A stretch of 64,000 nt of DNA from Venturia oleaginea. Taxonomy: Eukaryota > Ascomycota > Dothideomycetes > Venturiales > Venturiaceae. Below are positions 10,747 to 22,466 of the stretch, in pieces. The stretch lies in assembly GCA_013176395.1 (NCBI GenBank), contig JABMLP010000001.1:1178001-1242000 (forward strand), read 5' to 3'. A model generated the notes under the pieces. That model searched no databases. It saw only the letters and a list, made by a program, of their open reading frames with translations, and was not told the DNA's origin. Position numbers and translations under genes: made by a program. How positions within the stretch are numbered: position 1 is the stretch's first letter; each line of letters starts with the position of its first letter.

Positions 10747-11687
10747 GGCCGTTGTTGCTGGTTGAGAGAGGTCTGAAATGATTTGCGAGGATTTCAGAAG
10801 GCAGAGAGTTGGAGTGTGCGGTGTAGAGAGGAAGTACGCAGGCGGAAGCTTAATATATATGTTTTCCTCAGCGCCAAAATGGTTCTGTGTGTTTACAGGT
10901 GCAAATGGAACTCACGCAATAGCTAACACCTTAGTAACTAGAGCAGTGAAAGGAAAGCACGAATGTGTTCGAGCTGTACCAATCCACCACTCAACGCAGC
11001 CTGGAACGCTACTGCCATCTCTCTATCCTATTCCAACTAAGATGGCAACATCATAATCAGGACTATACCATTCGTACAAACAATCCGATGTCCTCTTTGA
11101 TTCTGCTTCTTAATAGACACCCTTGTGGACGAGATGGAATCGATGGACAGCATAGCAACCATTCTGTCCCTGTCAACTGTCGGGTTGGTTATCAGTCTCC
11201 TTATATCTAGTATGCTTGTCCACAGACCGTTGGAAAATCAGGTCGAATGAGTGGAGAATATGGAGGATTGCCATCAAAGCTCACCTCAATTCAACAGCTT
11301 TATTGCAGATTCGAGTGCGGGGTGTGGCGATCATGTAGAATACTGATTTTCCAATGCTTGCTTCGTTGTATCCATGGATGTGTCCATCGTCTCTCATCGG
11401 GTGAAGAGCCTCGTATAGTGACCTCCGAAATGTTCATTCTCTTATATATCAATTCGCAGTCGTGACAGTTGCCGTTCCTCAGGCTGCATCGACGCGATCA
11501 GCAAAGATATGAGAATTGACAGTAGAGAATGAAACTCATCTGGGACGTTTCCCACTCTGATCACGTTTCCAGACGTGGTACGTGTCCAAGACACCCCTAA
11601 TCGAATTCTGAATTGCTGAAATTTACTTGTCGCCCCTATGCTTGAGATCAAAGTCCACATGAGCGCCCTCTGGTATACATTTATATC
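10747..11687. other. Intergenic between unknown gene and M28 peptidase
   Basis: It contains the upstream region of the minus-strand gene ending at 10746 and the 3' flank of the peptidase gene. No coding frame with recognisable conservation and no repeat were seen. Confidence 0.5.
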
Positions 11688-12839
11688 CTAGAACTTCGCA
11701 AATGCCAACTCATAGGCCAAACCCAGTGTCAATCTCGCATGTTGTAGCATATGGTCGAAGTTCAAGAATTCGATCTTATCTTCCGTAGTGTGAATCTTGT
11801 TGTCCGAGTACTTGAAGTCACTTTCGATTACAAAAGCACTTGGGTAACCAGCCTTCGAGGCTGAAGCATGGTCAGAGCAAGCATATCCACACTTGGTCTC
11901 AACGTATGGAATATCGCAGTAGGCAGTGATGACCTCCTTGATAAACTTGGTGAGACCAGGGTCGACAAAGTCGGTGATGACGCCGACCGATTCAGGTTCG
12001 CCAGCATCGAGAGTCTTCTGCACATATCCAGTCATGTCCTGCTGCAACATGGCTTTGATGTCCCTTCCTTCCTTCTCATATGCCGAGAAAATGGCCTGAG
12101 ACCCCAACAATCCACCTTCCTCAGCAGAGTACCAGTGAAACTCGATTGTGTTTGGTGCCTTTCCATTTACGATATCTTCGTCCTGGAGAAGAACTCTCAG
12201 AGCTTCAACAATTGTGACAGTGCCACTTCCGTCATCATCGGCGCCGGGGGCCGCGAGTAGCGAAGGTAGGAAGAGGTTGATGCTGTCTTGGTGTGCACCG
12301 ATAACGATTGTCTTGTTCGACTTGCCCGGAATGGTGGCAATTATGCTTGCTTGGCCCCATGGATGGGTAAAGGGTCGAACAGTTGCTCCGTTGTCTGTAG
12401 CGCCTGAGTCCTTGACGATCCCAGCAACCTGGCCCATCAGCCATGCTGAAGATTGAGCTCCGTATTGTGATTTGTAGTATCTCGTGTGGAATGAAGTGAA
12501 CTTTTCCAAGTTCTTGCGCATATTCTTCTTGTCGAGGTCCTTGAGCATGGGCTTGATTGTCTTGTTGTAGGCTACTGAGGATGGGTACTTGACGGTTTTG
12601 GCACCAGACTCAGCTCGAAGTACCCCAAGATCTGGCGTATCGGTGATGTCCATGAAATTAATGCCTTCTCTTCGAATCTCCCACTTCTGGTCTTCTGTTA
12701 CCCATCTTGTCTCGCCCGCGGCGGTTTCGATCAGGTACAGCTCGCTAGAGGGTTGCTGGAGAGGCTGCTGTTGTGTGTTTACCGCGGGACTGGCAATGGC
12801 CACAGAGGCACCAAGTGCAATAAGACCTGAAAGCTTCAT
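11688..12839 (-). CDS. Secreted leucine aminopeptidase, M28 family
   Basis: This is a 383-residue intronless frame, the usual size of fungal LAP1-type enzymes, which remove N-terminal residues from peptides outside the cell. Residues 1-16 form a signal peptide ([16 protein letters not shown]), followed by a propeptide. The two-zinc site is complete: H183 in GAHQDS, D201/D202 in GADDDGSG, catalytic E240 and zinc-binding E241 in SAEEGG, D268 in QQDMTGY and H350 in HTTED. A cysteine pair at C317 and C321 (CGYACSDH) matches the conserved disulfide near the active site. Two N-glycosylation sites (NKT) are visible. All catalytic residues are present, so it should be active. Confidence 0.93.
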   Translation of the reverse strand: MKLSGLIALGASVAIASPAVNTQQQPLQQPSSELYLIETAAGETRWVTEDQKWEIRREGINFMDITDTPDLGVLRAESGAKTVKYPSSVAYNKTIKPMLKDLDKKNMRKNLEKFTSFHTRYYKSQYGAQSSAWLMGQVAGIVKDSGATDNGATVRPFTHPWGQASIIATIPGKSNKTIVIGAHQDSINLFLPSLLAAPGADDDGSGTVTIVEALRVLLQDEDIVNGKAPNTIEFHWYSAEEGGLLGSQAIFSAYEKEGRDIKAMLQQDMTGYVQKTLDAGEPESVGVITDFVDPGLTKFIKEVITAYCDIPYVETKCGYACSDHASASKAGYPSAFVIESDFKYSDNKIHTTEDKIEFLNFDHMLQHARLTLGLAYELAFAKF

Positions 12840-14268
12840 AATTGTACAGGGAGATGGAATGATATTGTTGTTGATGTTGGTGTATGGTCAGTCGCTGGTC
12901 GTCGAAGTGCAGGCAAGCTGATAGTGACGCATACTAAGAGGAGGCTGGGGACGTTTCAGATGCATACTAGCATTAACGCCGCTCTCTATTGCCGGGCAGT
13001 GGTCCAGCAAGTTTGACGCTGTCAGGCTCCAGATTTACGGGCCCTTCGGTTGACTTCTGGTGGATCGACAGGGGGTCCACCGACAGGGGGTCCATCCCAA
13101 CTCCAACTTTCCACCACGCTTCCGTTCTCTTCGCGTGGCAGATTCCATCGCCATCAATCCTTCTGGCGCATAATAGCGATAGCGCAAATCAATTACTCAT
13201 CATAAATCCAAGCAAGCCCATCTCAATGGCTCCTCCAACCTCTGCAACATCGCCTCGAAGTTACAGCACTCGCCGACAAATGGAATGCTAAACGCGATGC
13301 GCATTTCGTAGACATCCTCAAAGAATGTAATGCTACTACCACGATTGGAATGCAGCGACTGCTCCAGGAAAAGTTACTCAGTGTCGATGGCGTGGGGATA
13401 CCCTTTTCTCTTGATTTCAATATGAAAGGGGGTTATTCTGGCATGGAAGGCGAGAGTGAGGATGTTTAGTGGGAGCATTTGAAAGAAAAGGGAAAGGGAG
13501 ATTTATCCTTGATTGTGAGTTTTACATATAAACTTTGCTGGAGAAGTATGGAACTAAGATAAATGCATAGCACGAAGCGTATCCTGAGATTGAGCAGACG
13601 ATTCGGATGGTTCGAGCTTTGGCAAGTGATGCGTAGTTGGGGGGCGGGGGGGATAGGAATATGTGATCAATTAGTATCATTGTTGGTGGTTGACAATTTA
13701 GCAACAAGTACAGTTGCTTTTTACGACTCAACATCCCTGGTCGGCAACAAGAAGCGGGCTTTAAACTAGCTTCATCTTGGCGATGACTGACTCAGCCACT
13801 TAGATTTCTCGTTCCTCTTCTCAACCCTCAACTCCCAAACACAAGCATCCGTCTTGGATCAAGGCGTGATTGCTTCAGTATATTTGACTGGGCGCCGGCA
13901 GGTTTGAGCCGTCTTTTCCGCCATAGTCTCTTCGGGGAGAGAAGTCGTGTTGGGTAATTTAACGGCCTGATGAGATTAATCCGTTGACTTGCCGAATTTA
14001 GATGGACCTCCGAGATACTACTCCATGATACCTTTCTTTTCAAGGTTGAAGTCCTGCCGATCTGTTGTTGCGCACCACATTTAGATACCTCGGCCTTTGC
14101 TGATAACGCATCAGGTCGGCGTTGTGCTGTTTGGAGGATACGGATCCTAGGTGGTCTTGTGTTCGGAAGGGGCCGATTGTGCACCACGATTTGAGGTACA
14201 GCTCTGAGATTGGACGAGCGTTTTGTCGAGCCGTGAGTGGCATTCCTCGAGGTGAAGTATGGACTCTG
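12840..14268. other. Intergenic with a short unassigned coding-like fragment
   Basis: Between the divergent peptidase and RNase genes the only coding-like signal is at about 13251-13450 on the plus strand. There one frame reads ALADKWNAKRDAHFVDILKE and later GVGIPFSLDFNMKGGY, then stops. It lacks a convincing start and matches no family I know. A G-rich run lies near 13640. The rest shows nothing specific. Confidence 0.35.
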
Positions 14269-14274
14269 TATAAA
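14269..14274 (+). promoter_or_regulatory. Putative TATA box of the RNase gene
   Basis: TATAAA lies 140 bp upstream of the ribonuclease start codon, followed by a pyrimidine-rich stretch. The spacing suits a fungal core promoter with a leader of about 100 nt. There is no experimental support. Confidence 0.4.
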
Positions 14275-14413
14275 GCCTTTCCATCACCTCTTCAATTACC
14301 TTCACAACAGCATTCCGAGTATCATTCACTTCACGAATTCTTAGCTTCCCACTTTCACTACTCAATCCCACCACTCTCACTCACTACATCCCCTCATTCT
14401 CACCATCGCCAAC

Positions 14414-14859
14414 ATGAGATTCTTCTCCACCGCCTTAGTACCTCTCCTGGCCTCCGCGCTACCAGCACCACAAACAACATGCGGCTCAGACAGATACACA
14501 GCAGCTCAAATCACAGCAGCAAGGAATGCCGCTTGCAACTACGTCAGACAAGGCGACACCGCCGGTAGTTCCAGATACCCAGAACGCTTTCAAGATCGGG
14601 AAGGCTTCACATTCAACGGCGTGGACGGTCCATATTACGAGTTCCCCATTATGAGAAGTGGGAGCGTCTATTCTGGTGGTGAGTACCTCGTTGTCTCCTT
14701 GTTGTTGATGAGATGTACAGTACTGATGTTGGTGTAGGTTCACCTGGTGCTGATCGTATTGTCATCAATGCACAATGTACTTTGGCTGGCGAAATCACGC
14801 ATACTGGATCTTCGGTGACGAATGGGTTTGTTGGCTGTACTGGGACTTCAAAAGCTTGA
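14414..14859 (+). CDS. Secreted guanyl-specific ribonuclease (T1/F1 family), one intron
   Basis: Exons 14414-14678 and 14738-14859, with a 59-nt GT-AG intron, encode 128 residues. A signal peptide ([17 protein letters not shown]) precedes a domain of about 105 residues, the normal size for this family, which cuts RNA after guanosine. Four cysteines (C23, C41, C102, C122) match the two family disulfides. Catalytic E76, R95 and H110 keep the exact spacing of Glu58, Arg77 and His92 of RNase T1, and the guanine-binding glutamate is present as E63. The residue equivalent to T1 His40 is glutamate (E57, in YPER), which is unusual. The start sits in good context (CAACATGA). It is not a ribotoxin: the long loops of the sarcin group are absent. 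Confidence 0.93.
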
Positions 14860-17459
14860 TCTCTGGGAGAGGAGTTGAGCTCAAGGATATGGTGGAGCCG
14901 TTCCAATCCGGCACTTGAGAATGCATTCAATCTTGATTGCCGATCTTGGTCAAGGAATGAGATGTTCAAGGTCCATATCCGCGCTTTTCCCTCCAGCAGA
15001 TGAACGTGGCATGTAGTTGGTCCTAGTAGCAAGTGTAGGGGTCTTTGGACCTGGAGCGAGCCATTCCGACGTGCAAGCGAGATTATCCAATTGAATATCA
15101 TGTTGACCGAATTTAAGCAGTATAATGTGAATCCCAAAAAAAATACTTCTCTATAGATCAGTGAGCATCATATTTATTCGAGACGCATTTACAGTTCTTG
15201 ACTCGTTGTCGCCGTGAGCTATAATCGAGGCCACACAATTTCTTGATTGCAATGATGCTAGTTCGCTACGTTGAGAGCTCCGGAAATAAGGCCCGGTGGG
15301 CAAGCGAGACAAATGCCCTGCTATTCGATTTCATTGCCTCGATATAACCTGTTGACAACATTCCCTTTTAGATATCATTGGCCAATTTCTCAACCAGCTC
15401 AACATCGTAACCGAGAAATGGGATATGCTCTTCTTTTCCTTCTGATGCCAGCGGTCCGTCAGGTCCTTATCATCCTAGTGTCTCCTCAAGAAAATGCTGA
15501 GTAACCTACTTCAATCCCACCATGAACGAAGCTGGTGTGGGATCTTATTGATTCGGAGAAGTTTTCAATGCCAGAGAAGGTGGAGAGTTAGGCGAGGTTA
15601 TCTTGGTCGTAGTCTAAGTGTAGTAATATGAGAGAAAGTTAGAGGCCAAATTACCTGGTGGTCTCGTACTTTCGTATGGTCTGGGCAAACTCAAGGTCGT
15701 GGGAATAATAGTGAAGGCGTACGCGTTATGGAATGTCACAGTATAAGGAAGGAAGGATCGAGTAGGTGCAGTGTCGGAACTATAATTGAATAGGCGCTCA
15801 GGGGTGTAGTAGAATGAGAGCTCCAGATTGGCCGGAGTTGTTGACTGACCTCGAGACATACCGCGCAAGGTTCCATGTACCCATGAAATACACCACTTGA
15901 AAGACGACCCTAGCCGTGAATAAATCATCTCGACCACGATCGTAAGATACTACTGGCCTGACAGGAATTTTCCATACCTTTTAAAAGAGTAGACACATCG
16001 AAGCCGGTAGTGGACGATGATGAACATCTACCAAGTCCCTAAGGCTAACGCTTCATGCCAATTCCAGTATCACCCAGCAATGATGGCATGCCTACCTCGC
16101 GCGTACTCCAATCATTTGGGGCACTTGTGGTCATCTCTGAAACCCGTATGTTCCAGTACGTGTTCTCCTATCAACATCAGCATACTCAGGTCACAGTCGG
16201 AATCAAGACTACATCTCCGTTCCAAACGATTACGTGACTCACTATGCAACCGCGACACATCGACACAATGTAACGCCAATCACAACAACAAAACCATTCC
16301 GAAAGTACTGTTTCAGCTGTACGCGCGCGCTCAACATCACTACCGGCGTTACCATCAATCGTTCTTGGATTGGAGCTGGATAGGCCACGAAGGCGTTGGA
16401 AGCTCGGAAATAGTACGAGCCCGTGAGGACCGGTCTATCTTCCAATAATTCTTCGCTGACAGGTAGTCATAGCACTGTTCGTTGTGCTGACTTGTTATTT
16501 TTTTCGAGGCCACTGTTTGCTGAAATCGCCCTCACATTCTTTTCTAGCCAAGGGTCGGACCAAATTCTTCAAAGGATGCCCAGCAAGACGCTGTCCAAAA
16601 TTTGGTTTCCGGAGCAGGTTATGTTAGGTCTTCCGTCAAGTTCGATCGGTCAGTCGTCGATGCAGTTCTGGCTCTACGACTGCTTCCTCCAGATTATAGG
16701 AAGCAACAGGATATCTCCTCGCGCCGCTGTGGCAACTTTGTCCGCAGCCAAATTTCTACGGCAGGGTTTTCCTGGGCGCCTTGTGAGTCTAAGCGATTAC
16801 CAAAGCGGAAATGGTGATCAATCTCAGCTAGAAGCTAATGCTTCACAAGCTATGGTCAGTGCGCCACGATCGGCGATCCCCCATCCCGTCACGATCGAAA
16901 CCCCAAAAATAGCATAAGAGTGTTTTCGAATTGTCCATCCAGTCGATCATACTCCAGACTTTGGTACTTCGAGGGATATTGGTGGGCAGCGTCGACTTCT
17001 CACACCGAACTTCAAAACTACGACCCCATAAAGTGGTCTCCTATCAACAATGACATCGGGGACGCAGTCCGAGTTCCAACTCCCTTGAGAACTAGTGGCT
17101 GAGCAACCGATACACGGAAAGTACATAGAATAGGCGGCCGGATGACTACCTGTTGAGCTTGGCGCTGTCACATTTGCTTTTGTAGTTATGTTGAGCTGTA
17201 CCGATTTCAGATGCGGTACAATAGAGTCTGCTAGTTCCGGCATGTGCTGTGAGGTCAATCGTTGCGGGTTCGCAATCTAACGCGAAGAACGGCTGGGTAG
17301 TCGACCAGACGAGAACAGCGGTAAGAATCGAATGGGCCGTAAAGTACAATTGATTCTGTCGGCGGCCTGACGTCTTGAGTCGTCGGATAGATCTTGTCTC
17401 GTCTTCTCCCAAGCTTTTCAATTTACGCTTCCGCACTTGTCGCGCGGACGTCGTCAGCA
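14860..17459. other. Decayed or noncoding region, no gene assigned
   Basis: Short coding-like stretches occur on both strands. On plus, about 16220-16917, a glycosylation-site-rich segment (NITTGVTINRSW) is followed by two in-frame stops and then a long open tail. On minus, about 17258-16947 reads LKSVQLNITTKANVTAPSST. Neither has a clear start, a splice model or a family match, and frames break repeatedly. They look like remnants of membrane or secreted protein genes rather than working genes. Confidence 0.35.
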
Positions 17460-18202
17460 TCATTTCTGTCGTTGAAGGATGATGCCCAGCTTGGCACTGA
17501 AGTCCTTTATTGACTTCCTGGTTCGCTGGGAAAATATCGTCTCTGGAACTTGGACAGAATTGGTGTCCTCTATCCGCTTGATGTTGGGTGCCTCTCTTGC
17601 CTCGGTTGCGAATGCCGCTTCTTCAGTATCCACTCCTTGCTTGCAGTATCGGAGCTATATGCGGCAGTCGTGGTCAAGCTCACTGCCTGTCGGCGTGCAT
17701 TTCGCAGTCTTATGCCGTCCAAGCCATGAGCCTTAGCTCTTTAGATGCTTGCGTTATGCGTTCGATGGGATCCTCGATGGCAGGCACGGCCCCGCTTTCC
17801 AAGTCGCCCAGATGTTTCGAATCGGTCGGTCTTCTGAGCAAGTTGTCGTTCTCGCTGTGGCTCGAAGTTGCGCATTGTCCCTCTCTCCAAGGTACAGTCG
17901 GCGTTCAGCGGATCGGGTTTGAACGCGATCTGGGTGAAGCATATCGTACAGCGGATGTAAAACCGGTAGATGGGAATGGTGAGGTAGCGCTCTTCGGCTT
18001 TCTCCTTTCGCGCAGTTCTCTTCTAGATGAAATGACGGCAGCTGCTTGGATCGGTCTTGGGTGGTCTTGGGTGGTCTGTGGGAAGGTGGAGGAAGCTGAA
18101 CAACGTACGATGCACAGGGCATAGAGAAAGGGGTCATGGACCGAATCCCTGGGAAGTGGACGAATGAGGACGAATTTGTAGGGTATTCTTCGGTTCGGAC
18201 AT
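17460..18202 (-). pseudogene. Broken copy of a YJU2/CWC16-type splicing factor
   Basis: From ATG 18202 (MSEPK) the protein starts like this family. After a frame change comes SMTPFSMPCAS, and after a possible GT-AG intron the well-conserved core follows: TIPIYRFYIRCTIC, then IAFKPDPLNADCTLERG and RNFEPQRE. A further frame change leads to a segment like the family's alpha-helical part (LDGIRLRNARRQAVS). The first zinc-binding CxxC with its GEYIYKG-like continuation is missing, and at least three frame breaks occur. Working family members help activate the spliceosome at step 1 in the nucleus; this copy cannot encode one. The functional copy is presumably elsewhere. The family match rests on remembered motifs and should be searched. 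Confidence 0.5.
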
Positions 18203-18368
18203 GGTGTCGTTGCAGTAACGTCTGCTTTGTTGTATCTTAGGCAAACAAGGTAAGTAACAGTTCTATTGGTAGAGCAACCCCATACCATAGCATACCAAGA
18301 GTGATCTACTGTGTACTTCTTGTACCTCCTAGCGTTGGTCGTATTTGTAAGGCAGTAAGATAGGCATA

Positions 18369-20199
18369 ACGTGTTTCACCACTCAGTGGCCCACCCCAGT
18401 CAGTGTGCCACCCTCACCACTAAATTTTATGTTATCGTCCAATAAATCTACCACCACTATGATCATTATCAAAACAACTATAATAATACATTCTCTAGGT
18501 ATTTGGACATCGATTGATCTTATGACCTTGAATACCGCAGCTACTGCACGTTGGTAATGCTCGCTGTTGTACGACGACTTCCTGATCTTGAACACTCTCT
18601 CCGGCGTTATTTTTGCCTCCCTGAACTAAGAACTGACCCTGTTGAGCCTGTAAAACGCCTCCATGTGCAATATATTGTCTACGATATTGTTGCTTCTGTT
18701 TTCGTCGTTGGTTCTCTACACGAAGCTTCTTATTCTCTTCTGCAAGTATCACTGCAGAATTCATTGCGACTTGGCATCCTTTGATAAGTTGACTGATTGC
18801 TTAACTGCTTGGGCTCTGAGATTGGCGATGAAGAAGGTCTTGGACGAGCTGAGCCTGCTGTTGAAGCTGAGCTATTGTACGAGGAGTTTCTGACGTCCAC
18901 TGTGGTGCTACTCTATGGGGTGTTCCTGGTGGTGATGGCGTTTTGGTGACTGTAAGCGACGAAAGAACACGCTGCGGGTTGTATGGAACAAGTCCTGTCA
19001 CTTGAAAACCGCTCTTGATATGCTGCTCAGAGAAGACAGTTGGTCGGGTGCTTGTATAGATCGATAGAAAGTCCTCTTTGTCGATATGGTAGGTTCCTTG
19101 ACGAACAAGCTCTTGAACTGCTTGACCGTACGAGCGTTTCAGAGGCGAAAAACAACTTACATCAAGCGGCTGAAGAAGATGGGATGTGTGTGGCGGCATA
19201 CAGAGTGTAATAATGTTGTTTGTACAACAATATCCGTCAAACTCTGGTGTTGCGTGACTGTTGTGGGCATCGAGGATAAGGAGACGGTGAGTACCCTTTG
19301 TACGAGCTTCTGTATGAGTATTGAAGTGCTTGATCCACTCAAATCCAAGCTCATTAGTTGTCCAGCCATTATCGCTTACAGCAATAACCCAATCAGCCGG
19401 TAACTGATGATATCAGTTTGATTGATGCACTTTCCCAGGAAGGATAATGAATAGCGGTATCGCCCAGCCTGACGCGTTGATTCCCTCGATCGCTGTTGTC
19501 CATTCACGATTCCCTGGCTGTACGACAGTTGCTCGTCCAACTGTATCTGCACTTGTAACCACCTTTGCAGTCGCAATAACCCCCATCATGAAGCCAGTCT
19601 CATCAAAATTGTATGTATCCTCCGTAAGGATACCGAACAATAGACGCATCTCTTCAACGCGCTGAAACCACGCGTTAATTATCACTGGATCTTCGTATTT
19701 TGCACGCTGTGAATGGAATTTGCGATTCCACTTTGTACGAAGCTCAGTTTGAGTGGAGATAAAGCGGGATACCCAATTCTTCCCGACTGGTTGTGGTGGA
19801 GGTTCTGTACCACGTTTTTCGAGTAAAACATTTGCCATTTGTCGTACGTCAATAATCTGAGGGGGAAATCCGCGTCGATCCAAGTCCAGGGTCCACTGAA
19901 CTAGAGCCTGCTCTTCATGTAGTTGTAACTTTCGTTTTTTGTGGTTGGATTCGCTCTGTGGTTTGATGCCTTTGAGACGACGCTGAAGTGTAGCTCGAGA
20001 TATATCGTACAACGCTGGGATTTGACGTTGACTTAAACTTTGATTCTTTTGAAAGCTTTGCTTCGCAAGAAGTAATCTAGCCTCTTTGTGGGCTGATTCA
20101 GGCGTTGGTGTTGACATTATCAATTATTGTACGAAGAGAATGGACTTTTTGATGGGGTGGCCCACTGACTGGGGTGGTACACTGAGTGGTGAAACACGT
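18369..20199 (-). mobile_element. Pogo-type DNA transposon A, complete ends
   Basis: Terminal inverted repeats of about 37 bp (18369-18405 and 20163-20199) begin ACGTGTTTCACCACTCAGTG with two internal mismatches. Both ends are flanked by TA (18367-18368 and 20200-20201), the expected target duplication of Tc1/mariner/pogo elements. The 1,831-bp element contains one transposase gene on the minus strand. It lies 20 bp from the candidate MITE beginning at 20220. Confidence 0.92.
18495..20117 (-). pseudogene. Pogo/Fot-like DDE transposase with C-terminal zinc knuckle, two stops
   Basis: ATG 20117 (MSTPTPES) opens a frame continuous to 18495 except for TGA at 19413-19415 and TAA at 18801-18803. 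Domains in order: N-terminal psq-like helix-turn-helix (about residues 10-60), CENP-B/Tc5-type DNA-binding domain (about 60-130), and the DDE_1 catalytic domain with acidic residues in NFDETGF, LLILDAHNSH and LLQPLDVSCF. A basic coiled C-terminal region ends in a CCHC knuckle (CSSC...H...C). Pogo B has tryptophan (SSWYE) at the TGA position, and the TAA follows SPSS where a Gln codon fits. Both stops fit CpA to TpA change on one strand or the other. Confidence 0.9.
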
Positions 20200-20219
20200 T
20201 AGTATCAAGATACTTCGTA

Positions 20220-20833
20220 TCCCCTCCGCAGGCACTCGAGGGTCGACTTTTGTGGCGCGTACCGGTACACCCGGAGAGACCTCAGGAGGGGATACATGCA
20301 TTATGCATGGATTAGAATGTAAGAACGGCGCATGTATGGCCGAGACCTGGACAATGCATGTCTATGTATAGGGCATTATATTCTGGCCATACGTTAGGGT
20401 ATCTGTAGATAGATGATATCATAGTGGTGAGATTACAATACTCCTTTCAGTTAATATAATGCGGGCCGCCCCTGAGGGCTGGGGCGGCCGTGTGGTTATC
20501 GCGTGCATAGAGGTAATGCTATATAGAGTAGAGCTCTCTGATTGGCTAGAGCTGAGTATTCTGCCACATGCATCTTCTCAAAAGATATACTCGCACATGC
20601 ATTCGTACAAAACGTTAATCTAGCACACCTAATACTTTACAGATTTCACGTATATTCACTCTAACTGGCTACGGTAATAACATGTCCGAGTATGAATACA
20701 TATGTCAGTATGAAGCGAAGAATGCATGCATGTAAACGCGCGACTAAGTGTATTTGCATACTTTAGTCGAGTAAACAATCGAAGATGCCGGGTACACGGG
20801 CCACAAAAGTCGACCCTGTGCTAGCGGAAGGGA
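20220..20833. mobile_element. Candidate MITE (614 bp) with about 45-bp inverted ends
   Basis: The left end (20220-20275) reads TCCCCTCCGCAGGCACTCG then GGGTCGACTTTTGTGG and ends near CCGG. The right end (20788-20833) is its imperfect inverse (CCGGGTACACGGGCCACAAA, then AGTCGACCCTGTGCTAGCGG). No transposase is encoded. A strong hairpin around 20463-20490 (GGCCGCCCC...GGGGCGGCC) lies in the middle. The left flank has TA and the right flank TG, so a TA duplication would be degenerate. The rest of the interior is AT-rich. Confidence 0.6.
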
Positions 20834-21976
20834 TGCTCCCCTCCCAACAACAAAAACATTGCACCTCAGCTCCCCCCTTTTTGAAAGACGCCGTACAAGC
20901 CAGCAATTGTCCTTCCCTATCCGACATCTTGGCCCGCCTTAATCAAATCACCTCGCCGCATTAGTTGTCTCACGAGAACGCGAAAGCGAGAATGCCGAGC
21001 TCGGGACTGATGGAATTTCTGCAGCTCATCATCCGGGCTTCAAGTACTACTGTGGTAGTTTTCGTCGAACACGTGATGATGAAGCTGATTTCTGACAAAA
21101 GCAGAGACAGTCGGTTCTTGAGACGGAAAATATGGAGTGAAACTCGCCCCCTTGGGGGGTTCAGCTCGGGCTCACCTCGGTAATTCATACCTCATATGGC
21201 ATGTGTCATGGCTGACAACGCATCAAGGATGGCGGAGATGCAGGTGCACCAATGATCCTCGCTCAGTCCATTAATAACAACTTGCCCAGGACTTGTGGAG
21301 GCAGAAGGTAGGAATGCTTGGCTTTTCTCCTGCCCTGGCACGCCTGATCCGCTGAAATTCATAATACAGCGGATTGAGTAGTTCCGAGTTGAGGGACAGA
21401 CATCTCAAGATGGCCTTCTCTCCTTCTTCCCTTGCATTAGGCTGAAGATACAAGGTCCCCTGGTATTTGGAAAATCAAAATCTCCAGTGCCATTCACACA
21501 TTCACCTGCTTGGTCGTAAGAAATCCCAAGTAGGCATCTCATCTCGCTTTCCATGTCTGAGACGTTTCGCTGTCCGTTTCGCTGTCCGGTCCTGCCCTGA
21601 AATGTTCAGTGCTCAGGAGTCAAGGTATCGGGCGAATACATTCTCTGTATGCCTTGCACTTTCTCTTGCGTCGAGTATTCCAGTAAGTATACCTGGACCT
21701 CCGCAGGCTGTTTTCACCGTGGTACCGGTACTAAGAGTAGGAGCTTTGAGTATGCTAACTAGCCAGGATTCATGTGTCAGTGCTGTGTTAACCTTCAAAA
21801 CCCCGGGTACCAATACTATACATAGTTCTAGGGACTTTGGACATCAATTGGCACCCTTGTCGTAGCTCCTGCGCCGAATCGTCTAGCATACGTTTTTAGA
21901 TATACTAGCACGTTCTAGGAGGCAGTACCGGCGCTCGCTGGCATAAATCTAGGTATACAAAGATACAAGGAATGTA
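20834..21976. other. Intergenic, no gene recognised
   Basis: This lies between the two MITE candidates. A short minus-strand frame (21453-21271, ending in KSWASCY) and a plus-strand frame (21467-21865) show no family features. The AT content rises toward the right. Confidence 0.4.
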
Positions 21977-22089
21977 CTATGGTCCGTTGGATTATAAAAG
22001 TCAGTGGATCCCCCTTGTCTGATCCATGCTTCACAGCAAAAACACCTGAAGATCTGGCCGCTAGGAATCTATTATCCAACAGACCATAG
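21977..22089. mobile_element. Tiny candidate MITE (113 bp) with TA duplication
   Basis: Inverted ends of about 20 bp (CTATGGTCCGTTGGATTATA at the left; the right end is the inverse, with about two differences) are flanked by TA on both sides (21975-21976 and 22090-22091). The interior is too short to code. It sits about 380 bp upstream of the oxygenase start codon. Confidence 0.65.
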
Positions 22090-22350
22090 TAAGTATCGTC
22101 AGTGCTGCGTCAACGTTTGAGGCTCCCTGATATCATATATGGGGAGGTAGTATGCCGAGAAGATTGATGGACTATGCAGACGGGCAATCTATGGCATCTG
22201 CATGCTTGCTATGGTGTCAGTGTCTCACCCATCTCTACACCAACAATTGCGAGTTACTGGTAATCCCGTGGATCGACAACATGCGGAGGAGGAGGTAATT
22301 GTGCGGGACTATTGTCATACAGGGTGGGCTCAGTGGATGTTGTTCTTCCA

Positions 22351-22356
22351 TATAAG
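22351..22356 (+). promoter_or_regulatory. Putative TATA-like element of the oxygenase gene
   Basis: TATAAG lies 116 bp upstream of the ATG at 22467. Position and composition suit a core promoter. There is no other support. Confidence 0.3.
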
Positions 22357-22466
22357 GTCGGCTTGCCAGCGCCTGAGAAGCATATCAGGACATCAGTCTC
22401 AGCGACAGAATTGTATACAACTAGCCCCACTTCTCTGCTTCCCTCAAGCCCTTCGAACTTACTACA

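Noticed and set aside
13251..13450. Short plus-strand coding-like fragment as a gene
   Set aside because: It lacks a start and conserved motifs; too short to support.
14414..14859. Ribotoxin (sarcin-type) identity for the RNase
   Set aside because: Length of about 105 mature residues and spacing match T1/F1 enzymes; the extended loops of ribotoxins are absent.
16017..16917. Plus-strand gene in the 16 kb region
   Set aside because: Two in-frame stops, no start, no splice sites and no family match; described as decayed sequence only.
20463..20490. GC-rich hairpin as a structured RNA
   Set aside because: No transcription signal or family; it is better seen as part of the MITE interior.
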